This document shows, piece after piece, positions 27,508-36,509 of a DNA stretch of 64,000 nt. The position numbers were made by a program, and so were the translations under genes. Within the stretch, counting starts at the first letter, position 1, and the number at the start of each line of letters is the position of its first letter. Under the pieces are notes generated by a model that was given only the letters and a program-made list of their open reading frames with translations, did no database searches and was not told the DNA's origin. Source of the stretch: Hydrogenovibrio crunogenus (GTDB taxonomy: Bacteria > Pseudomonadota > Gammaproteobacteria > Thiomicrospirales > Thiomicrospiraceae); assembly GCF_004786015.1 (NCBI RefSeq), contig NZ_CP032096.1:1674001-1738000 (forward strand), given 5' to 3'.

Positions 27508-30315
27508 CTACATTGACAACAAAACACCGGTCTCGGGTAAATCTTCAAAGGAAGGGTGACACGTCGTCAATCGACTGGAATGAATGCCTCCTTGCTCAAC
27601 CAACCAGTCTTTAACCTGGTTTTGACGCGTTTGAGCTAAAGAATAAAGCGTGTCTTGCAATGCTTGATCTTTCAGTCCCTTCTGAATCCAATAGTTTCGA
27701 TCTTGCTGGTTGTAGAAACCACACACTTTTAAAGTAATCTTTTTTTTATCTTCCAATAACGTCACAATTTTTTGTAAATATTGTGCCATGCCCGGTTTAA
27801 TTTTATTCTGCCCAACTTCATAAGAAATCGGTTGTAACGTCACGGTATTAGCTTGCTTAAAAGCATACTCTGCCGCCAGATAAATCGCACCATAGGGTTG
27901 AAGCGTCATGGCTAACATCGTTTTTGAACCACTTTGCAAAGCGTTAAGTACGGCTTTTTGTATCACTTGATCTAAGCGAAAACTTGGATCAGACAAGTCG
28001 CCTTCAATAGGAATATCCAGTTCTATTTTTCCTTCATTATCGCGCAATAGGTTCAATGCCAGACTCGCTGTCCCACCTGTTAATGATCCGTCTGCTTGAA
28101 TATCTTGGCTGTTGGATGCGTCGGTAGAAGTACTTTCTTCTGTACTGTTCTCTAGCTCAAACCCTTTCAAGGCCAGATGGTTTTTAGATTTGAGCATGTC
28201 CTCTTGGATTTGAATATCCGATTCCAGAGTCAGCGCTCCACTTTGAATTCGATAACCCAAAGCATCTTTAATCAAAGGCGAAAAGGCATACAAATCCAAT
28301 TCATCCACGTTAAACCTTACATCCATATTCGTTTTTTGAGTAAAAGGATGAAGACTCCCTTCTAGGCCAATTTTAGTATATTTCCCAACCGTCGCTTCCA
28401 GTTTGACAGGTGTCTTTAATAACGGTTTTTCAGAATTTAAAGAGCCCAATTCAACCCGCTTTAAATGAATATTCTGTTTCATTTTTGAATCCAGCCCGTG
28501 CGTTTCAAAAACGATGTGATTCTTCTGTCCGGTGACGGAAAATTGCTCTAATTTTATGGCTGCATTTTTTGTTTCACTGGATACAGGTTCAACCGGGTTC
28601 TGTGTCGATTCAGATTTCATTTTGCTGGATGGGGATTCACTGGTTTCACCCAAAGATTTAATCAGCGCCTGCACTTCTTCCAATTCATGCTGCGCATTTA
28701 ATGTTAAATGGGCATCGACATTGTGAACGGTCACTTTTCCTAATTCGGTTTTACTATTACCATCCATCATCAAATCTGACAGTTGTATTCCCGCCACCTG
28801 TAGAAATGGCGCAGCGGAATCAACTTTCTGACCGACCGCAATATCATCCAATGACAACTGTTTGAATTGAATGGTTTTTGGAGACTGAAACTGCACATTT
28901 GATTTCATTTGCGCTAATTGTAGAACCCTTTTGTTCAATGTTGCATTGCGAACAATCAGTTTCGAGCTCCCTAACTGCCCCGACATGTCCATAGGCTTTT
29001 CTGCATTTGGCTCTATATTTACACCGCCTTGCCATTGAAGCAAATCGTTACTGACTCGCAGATCGTCCAAAGCCACGGATGTTTTTTCTAACGCCAATTG
29101 CGTTCCTTGCAACATAATCTTGGATTTTTTCTGCGATGGGGTCGCTGTTGTTTCTTGATAGGTGAGAGGCCCTTTCCAGAACAACGTCTTAATCTTGGTA
29201 TCCAAATGATCTTGCTTAAATCCAGACTCGGATACCATTAATTGATTACGACTTTCAACTTGTAGCTTCTTTGACTGCTGTTCTATATTGACTTGCCCTA
29301 ACCACTTCAAATCCTCCAGGTGAATGAGTTGCTGTGGTTGCGTCAGAGCAAACTGATTCAATTGCCATTCGCCATTCGCCTGCAGTGTGTAACCGTCATT
29401 TTTATCAATGCTAAAAGTCAGCTGACCGTTCCAGTCAACCGCATTGGATTGGATTTGAAAATCTTGCTGTTGCAAGGTTAGATTACGTACACCAATTTGA
29501 CCACTTTGCTGAATATCAACTGCACCATAGTGGTTTTTTACCTTAACCTCCAGTTCACCGGAAGCTAATCCCGAAAACATTTCCCATGTTTTTGGCAAAT
29601 ACCCTTGGTAAGAGTGCAAATCAAAATCTGAAATTTGGATTTGACCTTTAATGACCTGAGTATCGGAGAATATCTTGGTATCTAAATTCCCCGTTAACAG
29701 TCCTTTATCATCCTGAATACGAAAACCCAGCTGTGAATACAGTTCTGGTTTCCAATTAGCTGTTCTGGACACGGAGACGTCTTCAAACTGAATAACCTTA
29801 TTCAATTCGGGTGTCTTAAGGTTTAAAGTCGCATTTTTTAAAACCAGGTTTTGAAACCCCAACCCCCAAAAGAAAGGCTTTTTTGCCGCTTCTTCAGGCG
29901 TCGTCACGGATTGTTTGGTGTTTAAAGGAAAGCTTATGCCTCCCACTCGAATGTACTCATTCGGCTGATATGTCAGAAACAATGTTGTGTCGAACAACTC
30001 TAAGGTTTGCAGATTAATATGCCTTTGCAGCAAGTCCAACCACCCCAAATTAACTTTTAAATGCCCCAGATTGAGCTGCTGTTGCTGGTTCGTTGACACG
30101 GAAAGGTTAAACAGTTCCAAGCGACCACTGAAAGGGTTAATAATCACTTTTTCGACCTGAGCCGATTCCGCTCCTTGCTGAACCAGTGCATATTCAATGG
30201 TTTTTTTAAGCATTAAGGGTAAAAAGAATAAGAAAACAGCCAGAACAAGAGCCGTAATAATAAAAGATTTATAACGTGTTTTAAGGGATTTCCAGCGTAA
30301 CAGAATGGCTTTCAT
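27508..30315 (-). CDS. DUF748 family envelope protein (AsmA-like)
   Basis: A 935-residue protein with one N-terminal membrane segment (about 19-36) and a long periplasmic beta-rich body. The opening after the anchor (VIINPFSGRLELFNLSVS, then LGWLDLLQRHINLQTLELFD) is the DUF748 pattern, distantly related to AsmA-like proteins that bridge inner and outer membranes. The C-terminal 110 residues have the family's OmpA-like ending (YEVGQNKIKPGMAQYLQKI, LKVCGFYNQQDR). A role in lipid or envelope homeostasis is inferred from the superfamily. It is downstream of alpha-carbonic anhydrase, separated by a terminator. Confidence 0.82.
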   Translation of the reverse strand: MKAILLRWKSLKTRYKSFIITALVLAVFLFFLPLMLKKTIEYALVQQGAESAQVEKVIINPFSGRLELFNLSVSTNQQQQLNLGHLKVNLGWLDLLQRHINLQTLELFDTTLFLTYQPNEYIRVGGISFPLNTKQSVTTPEEAAKKPFFWGLGFQNLVLKNATLNLKTPELNKVIQFEDVSVSRTANWKPELYSQLGFRIQDDKGLLTGNLDTKIFSDTQVIKGQIQISDFDLHSYQGYLPKTWEMFSGLASGELEVKVKNHYGAVDIQQSGQIGVRNLTLQQQDFQIQSNAVDWNGQLTFSIDKNDGYTLQANGEWQLNQFALTQPQQLIHLEDLKWLGQVNIEQQSKKLQVESRNQLMVSESGFKQDHLDTKIKTLFWKGPLTYQETTATPSQKKSKIMLQGTQLALEKTSVALDDLRVSNDLLQWQGGVNIEPNAEKPMDMSGQLGSSKLIVRNATLNKRVLQLAQMKSNVQFQSPKTIQFKQLSLDDIAVGQKVDSAAPFLQVAGIQLSDLMMDGNSKTELGKVTVHNVDAHLTLNAQHELEEVQALIKSLGETSESPSSKMKSESTQNPVEPVSSETKNAAIKLEQFSVTGQKNHIVFETHGLDSKMKQNIHLKRVELGSLNSEKPLLKTPVKLEATVGKYTKIGLEGSLHPFTQKTNMDVRFNVDELDLYAFSPLIKDALGYRIQSGALTLESDIQIQEDMLKSKNHLALKGFELENSTEESTSTDASNSQDIQADGSLTGGTASLALNLLRDNEGKIELDIPIEGDLSDPSFRLDQVIQKAVLNALQSGSKTMLAMTLQPYGAIYLAAEYAFKQANTVTLQPISYEVGQNKIKPGMAQYLQKIVTLLEDKKKITLKVCGFYNQQDRNYWIQKGLKDQALQDTLYSLAQTRQNQVKDWLVEQGGIHSSRLTTCHPSFEDLPETGVLLSM

Positions 30316-30392
30316 GCGTCTTTCAGCTCTCAGATAATGATATTAATTCATTGTAACAGAAAGATTTTAAATGCCATAGATGACAAAACCAC

Positions 30393-30428
30393 CTCCAAAA
30401 ACGGTCAGGCCTGGCCGTTTTTGGAGGT
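30393..30428. terminator. Carbonic anhydrase terminator (TCAGGCCTGG variant)
   Basis: A 36-base hairpin, CCTCCAAAAACGG arms around a core with one change (30406-30415). The change leaves a G-T/G-U type pair, so the stem is kept. T5 lies inside the arm rather than after it. Confidence 0.8.
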
Positions 30429-30467
30429 TCGAGACAACGCCTTATAAAACGGAATCCCGTTAACCGA

Positions 30468-31415
30468 TTAGTAAAATTCGTAAACCGTGTTGGCTCGATT
30501 ACGATCCGGCCAAGACTTCAAAAGGGTTCTGGCATTCTTAGGCTGCACAGGACGTGCATTGGAACCTAAATACTCATGCATTTTTTCAAGTTGCATCACA
30601 GAAGCTTGAATCGGCTGTTTGAAAACCATCCAGTAAACCCCTTCTGAGCAAGGCGGCGTGGTTAAAGAGCCACTGTATTTATAAAACTTTTTATCTGCTG
30701 GAAAAAATTTTGCCGGATGAATCTTGACCGATTCATGAATTTCTTGCTTCTTTAATGTTTGAGGTAAGAACGACATCAATTTCGCTAAGGTTTCGTTTTC
30801 TTCCCCTTCTTGGAATAAAATCGCAATCACGGCAAGATTTCCATCGCCATCTTTATGCACGAGGTGCATTTCCATCGGATAATTAAAGCCATCTCTCTGG
30901 TGCTCTGAAGGCGTATGGAAATGATATTGCAACAATTCATATCGATGACCATTGATTTTAATATAACTGCCTAATGGAATATTGACTTGCAGCGTATGTC
31001 CATTATTCACCAGTTTTAACGCCGTTTCACGATAATACACATCAAACCCTGGCAAACTGGTGGTTCCAATCGCTTCTTTAGGCTTTAAATTAATCGGTGA
31101 CTGGTTCTTGCCAGTTTTACAAGTGGCAAATTCAGGCGCAAGCTCACCCCAATATTTCGGCCCTTCTTCACCAAAGTATCCCCAATGTGGTGGTTTTTTC
31201 GGTTTTGGTTTGGATTTCTTTTGGCTTTCTTTCTGCTTTTCAGCGACTTTAGTAGCCGCTTCTTTTTCAGGCTCGGCAGGCTGAGTCGTGGTCGATTTCT
31301 GCGCTTGTTTTTTTGCTTCAGCACCTAAATCAATCAATGGTGCAGCCACATTGTTGGCTGAATAAAGAGGCAAAGCGACCAGCAAAATAACAATAAAGCT
31401 AAACCGTTTCTTCAT
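30468..31415 (-). CDS. Alpha-type carbonic anhydrase, secreted
   Basis: Interconverts CO2 and bicarbonate, probably in the periplasm. The 315-residue protein has a signal peptide (cleavage near residue 20-24). A low-complexity Lys/Glu/Pro linker runs to about residue 75, then the alpha-CA domain begins at HWGYFGEEGP. Zinc ligands His165, His167 (YHFHTPSEH) and His184 (MEMHLVH), a proton-shuttle candidate His140 (NNGHTL) and the disulfide pair Cys99/Cys256 are all present. Alpha-CAs are known from Thiomicrospira-type sulfur oxidisers, where they help inorganic carbon supply. It is monocistronic with its own terminator. Confidence 0.95.
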   Translation of the reverse strand: MKKRFSFIVILLVALPLYSANNVAAPLIDLGAEAKKQAQKSTTTQPAEPEKEAATKVAEKQKESQKKSKPKPKKPPHWGYFGEEGPKYWGELAPEFATCKTGKNQSPINLKPKEAIGTTSLPGFDVYYRETALKLVNNGHTLQVNIPLGSYIKINGHRYELLQYHFHTPSEHQRDGFNYPMEMHLVHKDGDGNLAVIAILFQEGEENETLAKLMSFLPQTLKKQEIHESVKIHPAKFFPADKKFYKYSGSLTTPPCSEGVYWMVFKQPIQASVMQLEKMHEYLGSNARPVQPKNARTLLKSWPDRNRANTVYEFY

Positions 31416-31531
31416 TTGTCTTCCTTAAAATTAGCATTTTTTTGACAGCAAGTTCCTAATGAAACTTTTTAAAGCAAATAATTAACCAATTTGCGCTATT
31501 GACCATGAGTTTAAGAAAACTTACACCCTTT

Positions 31532-32464
31532 CTAAGGATTTACACGTTGATTTAAAAGCGCTTGAAAAGCATCTAATTCAGATTTTTGAATCGCAAAAAC
31601 CCCTTCCCCACCATGCTCGAACTCAAACCAATAAAAAGGCAATTCCGGATACGCTTGCTCCAAATAAAATTGAGAGACGCCCACTTCCACAATCAATGTC
31701 CCTTCTTCGGTCAAATGCGCTGAGGCTTCGGCAAGAATACGACGAACCAAGTCCAAACCATCTTGTCCAGCTTCCAATCCCAAACGCGGTTCTTGGTGAA
31801 ATTCTTCAGGTAAAGCATCCATTTCAATCGCATCGACATAAGGAGGATTTGAAACAATCAAATCATACTTTCGACCATTCAAGGCTGAAAATAAATCAGA
31901 TTCAATCGCACTGGCCACTTCTTCCAAATGGTACATTTCAATATTCTGTTGCGCCACTTCCAATGCTTCTGGAGAGATGTCCACTAAATCAACTGTTGCA
32001 TTTGGGCAAGCTTGTAAACTGGCCAAACCAATACAACCACTTCCAGTGCATAAATCCAAAATACGATGAACTGATTCAGGCTCAACCCATGGTCGATATT
32101 CTTGGGCGATTAACTCAGCAATCGGAGAACGCGGTACCAATGTCGCTTCGGAGACTTTAAATTTAAGACCGGCAAACCAGGCCTCCCCCGTTAAGTAAGG
32201 CGTAGGTTTTCGACTTTCAATCCGTTGACGAAAAAGATCGGTGACTTCCCGTTTTTCGGTAATCGTTAAACGGGACAATAGATACGTTTCAGGGATATCC
32301 CATGGCAACCTCAAAGCATAAAACACCAACACTCGGGCATCGTCAAACGCATTGTCTGTCCCATGACCAAAAGAGAGTCCCGCTTTTTGAAACAATGTGC
32401 CTCCCCATCTGACAAAGTCACTCACCGTTTCCAAGTGTTCATATTGATAATTAAAATTAGTCAT
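31532..32464 (-). CDS. prmB: Ribosomal protein L3 N5-glutamine methyltransferase
   Basis: SAM-dependent methyltransferase of 310 residues. It has the HemK/PrmC fold: SAM motif DLCTGSGCIGLA and the catalytic NPPY (VSNPPYVDAIEMDALP). The longer post-NPPY text (EEFHQEPRLGLEAGQDGLDLVRRIL) and the N-terminal domain with FFxHGTDNAxD-type sequence point to PrmB, which modifies L3, rather than PrmC, which modifies release factors. It starts 37 bases after mog on the same strand. Confidence 0.93.
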   Translation of the reverse strand: MTNFNYQYEHLETVSDFVRWGGTLFQKAGLSFGHGTDNAFDDARVLVFYALRLPWDIPETYLLSRLTITEKREVTDLFRQRIESRKPTPYLTGEAWFAGLKFKVSEATLVPRSPIAELIAQEYRPWVEPESVHRILDLCTGSGCIGLASLQACPNATVDLVDISPEALEVAQQNIEMYHLEEVASAIESDLFSALNGRKYDLIVSNPPYVDAIEMDALPEEFHQEPRLGLEAGQDGLDLVRRILAEASAHLTEEGTLIVEVGVSQFYLEQAYPELPFYWFEFEHGGEGVFAIQKSELDAFQALLNQRVNP

Positions 32465-32501
32465 GCGGTTCTCTCTTTTTTAGACATCTCAAAAGGTCAA
32501 T

Positions 32502-33047
32502 TTAGTTTGGTTTTTTCGCGTGTTTTGGGCGGAACGCTTTAACAAAATCATCATCCGTTTCCAAATACGCCCCTTCAATCAAATCAATGCAATAAGGCAC
32601 GGCCGGAAAGACAGCCTCTAAACACTCACTGATGGCAGAAGGTTTTCCTGGTAAATTGATAATTAGGCTGGCGCCACGAGTCCCTGCGATTTGTCGAGAT
32701 AAAATCGCGGTCGGTACATACTGGAGGGAAACCGCTCGCATTTGTTCCGCAAACCCGTCCAAGATTTTATCGCACACCGCAGCAGTCGCTTCAGGCGTTA
32801 CGTCTCGTTTGGCAGGGCCTGTACCACCGGTCGTTAAAATCAAATCACAATTTTCTTCATCCGCTAGCTCTTTCAGCGTTTTTTCAATTAAACCCTGCTC
32901 ATCCTCTATCACTCTTGCAACCGGCGTCCATTCAGAAGTCAGTGCTTTTCCAATCCATTCTTGCATAGCCGGACCACCCAGGTCTTCATATTCTCCACGG
33001 CTTGCTCGGTCGGAAACGGTGACAAATCCTATTTTGATTTCTTTCAT
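32502..33047 (-). CDS. mog: Molybdopterin adenylyltransferase
   Basis: Adenylylates molybdopterin before molybdate insertion. The 181-residue protein has the MogA/MoaB signatures VSDRASRGEYEDLGGP, LTTGGTGPAKRDVTPEAT and INLPGKPSAISECL. Length and the C-terminal AYLETDDDFVKAFRPKHAKK fit Mog rather than MoaB. It is divergent from lon across 198 bases and upstream of prmB. Confidence 0.94.
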   Translation of the reverse strand: MKEIKIGFVTVSDRASRGEYEDLGGPAMQEWIGKALTSEWTPVARVIEDEQGLIEKTLKELADEENCDLILTTGGTGPAKRDVTPEATAAVCDKILDGFAEQMRAVSLQYVPTAILSRQIAGTRGASLIINLPGKPSAISECLEAVFPAVPYCIDLIEGAYLETDDDFVKAFRPKHAKKPN

Positions 33048-33245
33048 GATTCTTTTTTACCTTCTTTTCTACTATTTTTTCTTAATTGTGCATATCATAC
33101 TGCATAACCAGAAAACAAAGAACCAAAGCTGTTTTTTTACCTCGCTGAAATTTCCTACAAAATTTTCAAAAATTATCCCGATTTCCCTTGAATTTACAGC
33201 TTTTCCCCCCATAAAAAACCCATTGAAATAAAGAAGACTGTTTAC

Positions 33246-35885
33246 ATGACACACGACAATGACTCAACCGATTTAGAAACCGTAGAAATTCAAGAGCTTG
33301 AAGCAGAAATGGACGATTCTATGCATGAAGAAGAAATCGAATTTAATGAATTTGTAGACAACACTTCCGAGTTTGAAGAGACTGAGTTAAATCAGCAAAG
33401 TGAAGCAATCGACGGAGAGCACATTGCCAATGACCAATCTGACATGGATTCCACCATGACGCAATTGGTTACTGCCAATAGCTCCAAACCAGACTCGTTA
33501 TATCTATTACCGGTTAAGGAGCGTCCTTTCTTTCCGGGTCAGACATTGCCGATCATTCTGGATAAAAATTCTTGGTCTAAAACCATCCAAAAAGTAATTG
33601 ATGACAAAATTCACTATATCGGAATCATTTACGTCGAAGCAGAAGATCACCATAAAGCCAAACCGAAAGATTTTGCCAAGACTGGAACGTTGATTCGTAT
33701 CCACGAACCTAAAATCAAAGACGATTATATTCAGCTGATTGCGGAAGGGGTTTGTCGTTTTCAAATAACCGACTGGCTCAGTAGCTCTGCGCCTTTTCGC
33801 GCTCGGGTCAATTATCCAAACGATATTCGCAATGGCAGCCCGAAAGAGTTTAAGGCATATGGTCTAGCGATTATGAACGCTTTTAAAGAATTGCTTCCGC
33901 TCAACCCACTATACAGCGAAGAGTTGAAGTACTTCTTAAATCGATACAGTGCATCTGACTCTCAGCACTTAGCTGACTTCGCAGCCAGTTTGACAGCTGC
34001 CAGCAATGAAAAACTCCAAGACTTGTTAGATACATTAGATTTAAGTGAGCGCTTGGAAAAAGTACTCTCTTTATTCAAACATGAGATTGAAGTGACCAAA
34101 CTTCAATTTAATATCCGTGAGCGCGTGGAAGAAAACCTGAGTCAACAACAAAGAGAATTCTTCTTGCACCAGCAATTAAAAGAGATTCAGAAAGAACTGG
34201 GCATGGTCAAAGATGACCGTACTGCGGATGCCGATTTGTTCAAGGAGCGCTTAGACAAGCTTGAGCTGTCAGAAGAAGCAACCAAAAAAGCCGAAGAAGA
34301 GCTCGGTAAAATTAATATGCTGGATCCTCAATCACCTGAATATGGCGTGGCTCGCAACTGGTTAGACTGGTTGACACAGCTTCCTTGGGGGAAATACAGC
34401 GACGATAAACTTGACCTTGGTCGTGCCCGTAAAATCCTTAACAAAGGCCATGATGGTCTGGATGATGTTAAAGACCGTATTCTGGAATTTTTAGCAGTAG
34501 GTGCGTTAAAAGGCGAAATTTCAGGTTCGATTATCTGCTTGGTCGGTCCTCCGGGAGTAGGGAAAACGTCTATTGGGCGCTCCATCGCCGATACACTGGG
34601 ACGTAAATTTTATCGTTTTTCCGTGGGAGGCATGCGAGATGAAGCTGAAATCAAAGGGCATCGTCGTACTTATATTGGGGCAATGCCCGGTAAGTTTGTA
34701 CAGGCTTTGAAAGATTGTGAAACCGCCAACCCGGTCATTATGCTCGATGAAATCGATAAAATAGGGTCTTCTTACCAAGGCGACCCTGCTTCAGCGCTAT
34801 TGGAAGTACTGGACCCTGAACAAAACTCAGAATTTATGGATCATTATATGGATATTCGTTTCGATTTATCCAAAACCCTATTTGTTTGTACGGCGAATAC
34901 GCTAGACAGTATTCCAGGGCCATTATTGGATCGAATGGAAGTGATTCGTTTATCCGGTTACATCACCGAAGAAAAAATCCAGATTGCCAAACATCATTTA
35001 TGGCCGTCTTTGCTGGAGGATGCAGGGCTGAATAAAAAACAGATCCAGATCACACCAGCAACCATACGTCATGTCATTGAAGGCTATGCACGTGAAGCTG
35101 GTGTTCGAAACCTGAAAAAACAATTAGCCAAATTGATTCGTAAACAGGCGATTAAATTCGTCAATGGTGAAATGGAACAAACCACTTTGCACGTCAATGA
35201 TTTGGAAGAAATGCTAGGACAACCGCGCTTCACCCCTGAAAAAACCAGCCAACAAATGGGAACAGTGACCGGCTTGGCATGGACCTCAATGGGGGGCGCA
35301 ACCCTAACGATAGAAGCCAGCCGAGTTCATACGTTGAATAGAGGGTTTAAATTATCTGGTCAATTAGGTGATGTGATGCAGGAATCGGCCAGCATTGCTT
35401 ACAGTTATATCGCATCTAATCTGGATAAGTATAAAGCGGACCCGGAGTTTTTCGATAAAGCATTTGTGCACTTACACGTTCCCGATGGTGCTACGCCGAA
35501 AGATGGTCCCAGTGCAGGTGTCACTATGGCAACCGCGTTGCTCTCACTGGCACGTAATGAAGCGATTAAAAAACCACTGGCGATGACGGGTGAGCTGAGC
35601 TTAACCGGACAAGTTCTGCCTGTCGGAGGCATTCGTGAAAAGGTCATCGCTGCTCGACGTGTTGGCATCAAGGAGTTGATTTTACCGGATGAAAACCGTA
35701 AAGATTATGATGAACTGCCGGACTACTTAAAAGAAGGCATGACGTTGCACTTTGCAAAACATTTTGATGATGTAGCGAAGCTGACTTTTCATATCCGAAG
35801 TAAATCCAGTGCTTTAAAACAATATTTAAGTAAGACTGTCGATACACCGGCTGAGGAAAAGAAAACACAAGAAACAACTTCTTAA
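33246..35885 (+). CDS. lon: ATP-dependent Lon protease with acidic N-terminal extension
   Basis: Cytoplasmic AAA+ serine protease for misfolded and regulatory proteins. The 879-residue chain has an N-terminal substrate domain from YLLPVKERPFFPGQTLPI (about residue 84). Walker A GPPGVGKTS lies near 433, followed by Walker B and a protease domain with KDGPSAGV (catalytic Ser near 755) and catalytic Lys near 798 (REKVIAARR). Residues 1-80 form an extra, strikingly acidic, low-complexity extension rich in Glu/Asp/Asn, absent from the 784-residue E. coli protein. A downstream in-frame Met could in principle be used. It is monocistronic with its own terminator. Confidence 0.96.
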   Translation: MTHDNDSTDLETVEIQELEAEMDDSMHEEEIEFNEFVDNTSEFEETELNQQSEAIDGEHIANDQSDMDSTMTQLVTANSSKPDSLYLLPVKERPFFPGQTLPIILDKNSWSKTIQKVIDDKIHYIGIIYVEAEDHHKAKPKDFAKTGTLIRIHEPKIKDDYIQLIAEGVCRFQITDWLSSSAPFRARVNYPNDIRNGSPKEFKAYGLAIMNAFKELLPLNPLYSEELKYFLNRYSASDSQHLADFAASLTAASNEKLQDLLDTLDLSERLEKVLSLFKHEIEVTKLQFNIRERVEENLSQQQREFFLHQQLKEIQKELGMVKDDRTADADLFKERLDKLELSEEATKKAEEELGKINMLDPQSPEYGVARNWLDWLTQLPWGKYSDDKLDLGRARKILNKGHDGLDDVKDRILEFLAVGALKGEISGSIICLVGPPGVGKTSIGRSIADTLGRKFYRFSVGGMRDEAEIKGHRRTYIGAMPGKFVQALKDCETANPVIMLDEIDKIGSSYQGDPASALLEVLDPEQNSEFMDHYMDIRFDLSKTLFVCTANTLDSIPGPLLDRMEVIRLSGYITEEKIQIAKHHLWPSLLEDAGLNKKQIQITPATIRHVIEGYAREAGVRNLKKQLAKLIRKQAIKFVNGEMEQTTLHVNDLEEMLGQPRFTPEKTSQQMGTVTGLAWTSMGGATLTIEASRVHTLNRGFKLSGQLGDVMQESASIAYSYIASNLDKYKADPEFFDKAFVHLHVPDGATPKDGPSAGVTMATALLSLARNEAIKKPLAMTGELSLTGQVLPVGGIREKVIAARRVGIKELILPDENRKDYDELPDYLKEGMTLHFAKHFDDVAKLTFHIRSKSSALKQYLSKTVDTPAEEKKTQETTS

Positions 35886-35907
35886 GTTAATGCCCCACCA
35901 TTCCTAT

Positions 35908-35936
35908 AAAAAACCACCAGGCCTGGTGGTTTTTTT
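35908..35936. terminator. lon terminator built on CCAGGCCTGG
   Basis: AAAAAACCACCAGG pairs with CCTGGTGGTTTTTT around core 35917-35926. It is a perfect palindrome ending in T7. Confidence 0.9.
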
Positions 35937-36015
35937 ATGCCCAAAACAATAAATAGGAACAAAAAGAATTTGAACTAACCTAAGTTATTACCTTGTATCA
36001 TTACAGTAAAAATAG

Positions 36016-36324
<309 letters not shown>

Positions 36325-36457
36325 TAATGCGGAATGCAGTTTACCTATTCTTAACTATCATTAGTCGTGTAAATATTACAAAATTTATATCCTAAAAGTT
36401 ACATGAATTGGATTAAGAAATCGCATATATACACAATAAATATTTAAGAGTTTAAAT

Positions 36458-36487
36458 AAAAAAGCCCGCTCAATGGCGGGCTTTTTT
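36458..36487. terminator. soxB terminator (bidirectional)
   Basis: AGCCCGC pairs with GCGGGCT around a short loop, with A6 and T6 flanks. It also ends the GIY-YIG gene on the other strand. Confidence 0.9.
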
Positions 36488-36509
36488 ATTCATAGCTAAT
36501 CTTTAACAA

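Noticed and set aside
32177-32184. CCAGGCCT in prmB and AGGCCTGG in pepP (51848) as further repeat copies
   Set aside because: Only 8 of 10 core bases match and flanks do not form palindromes; 8-mers of this kind are expected about once per 64 kb by chance.
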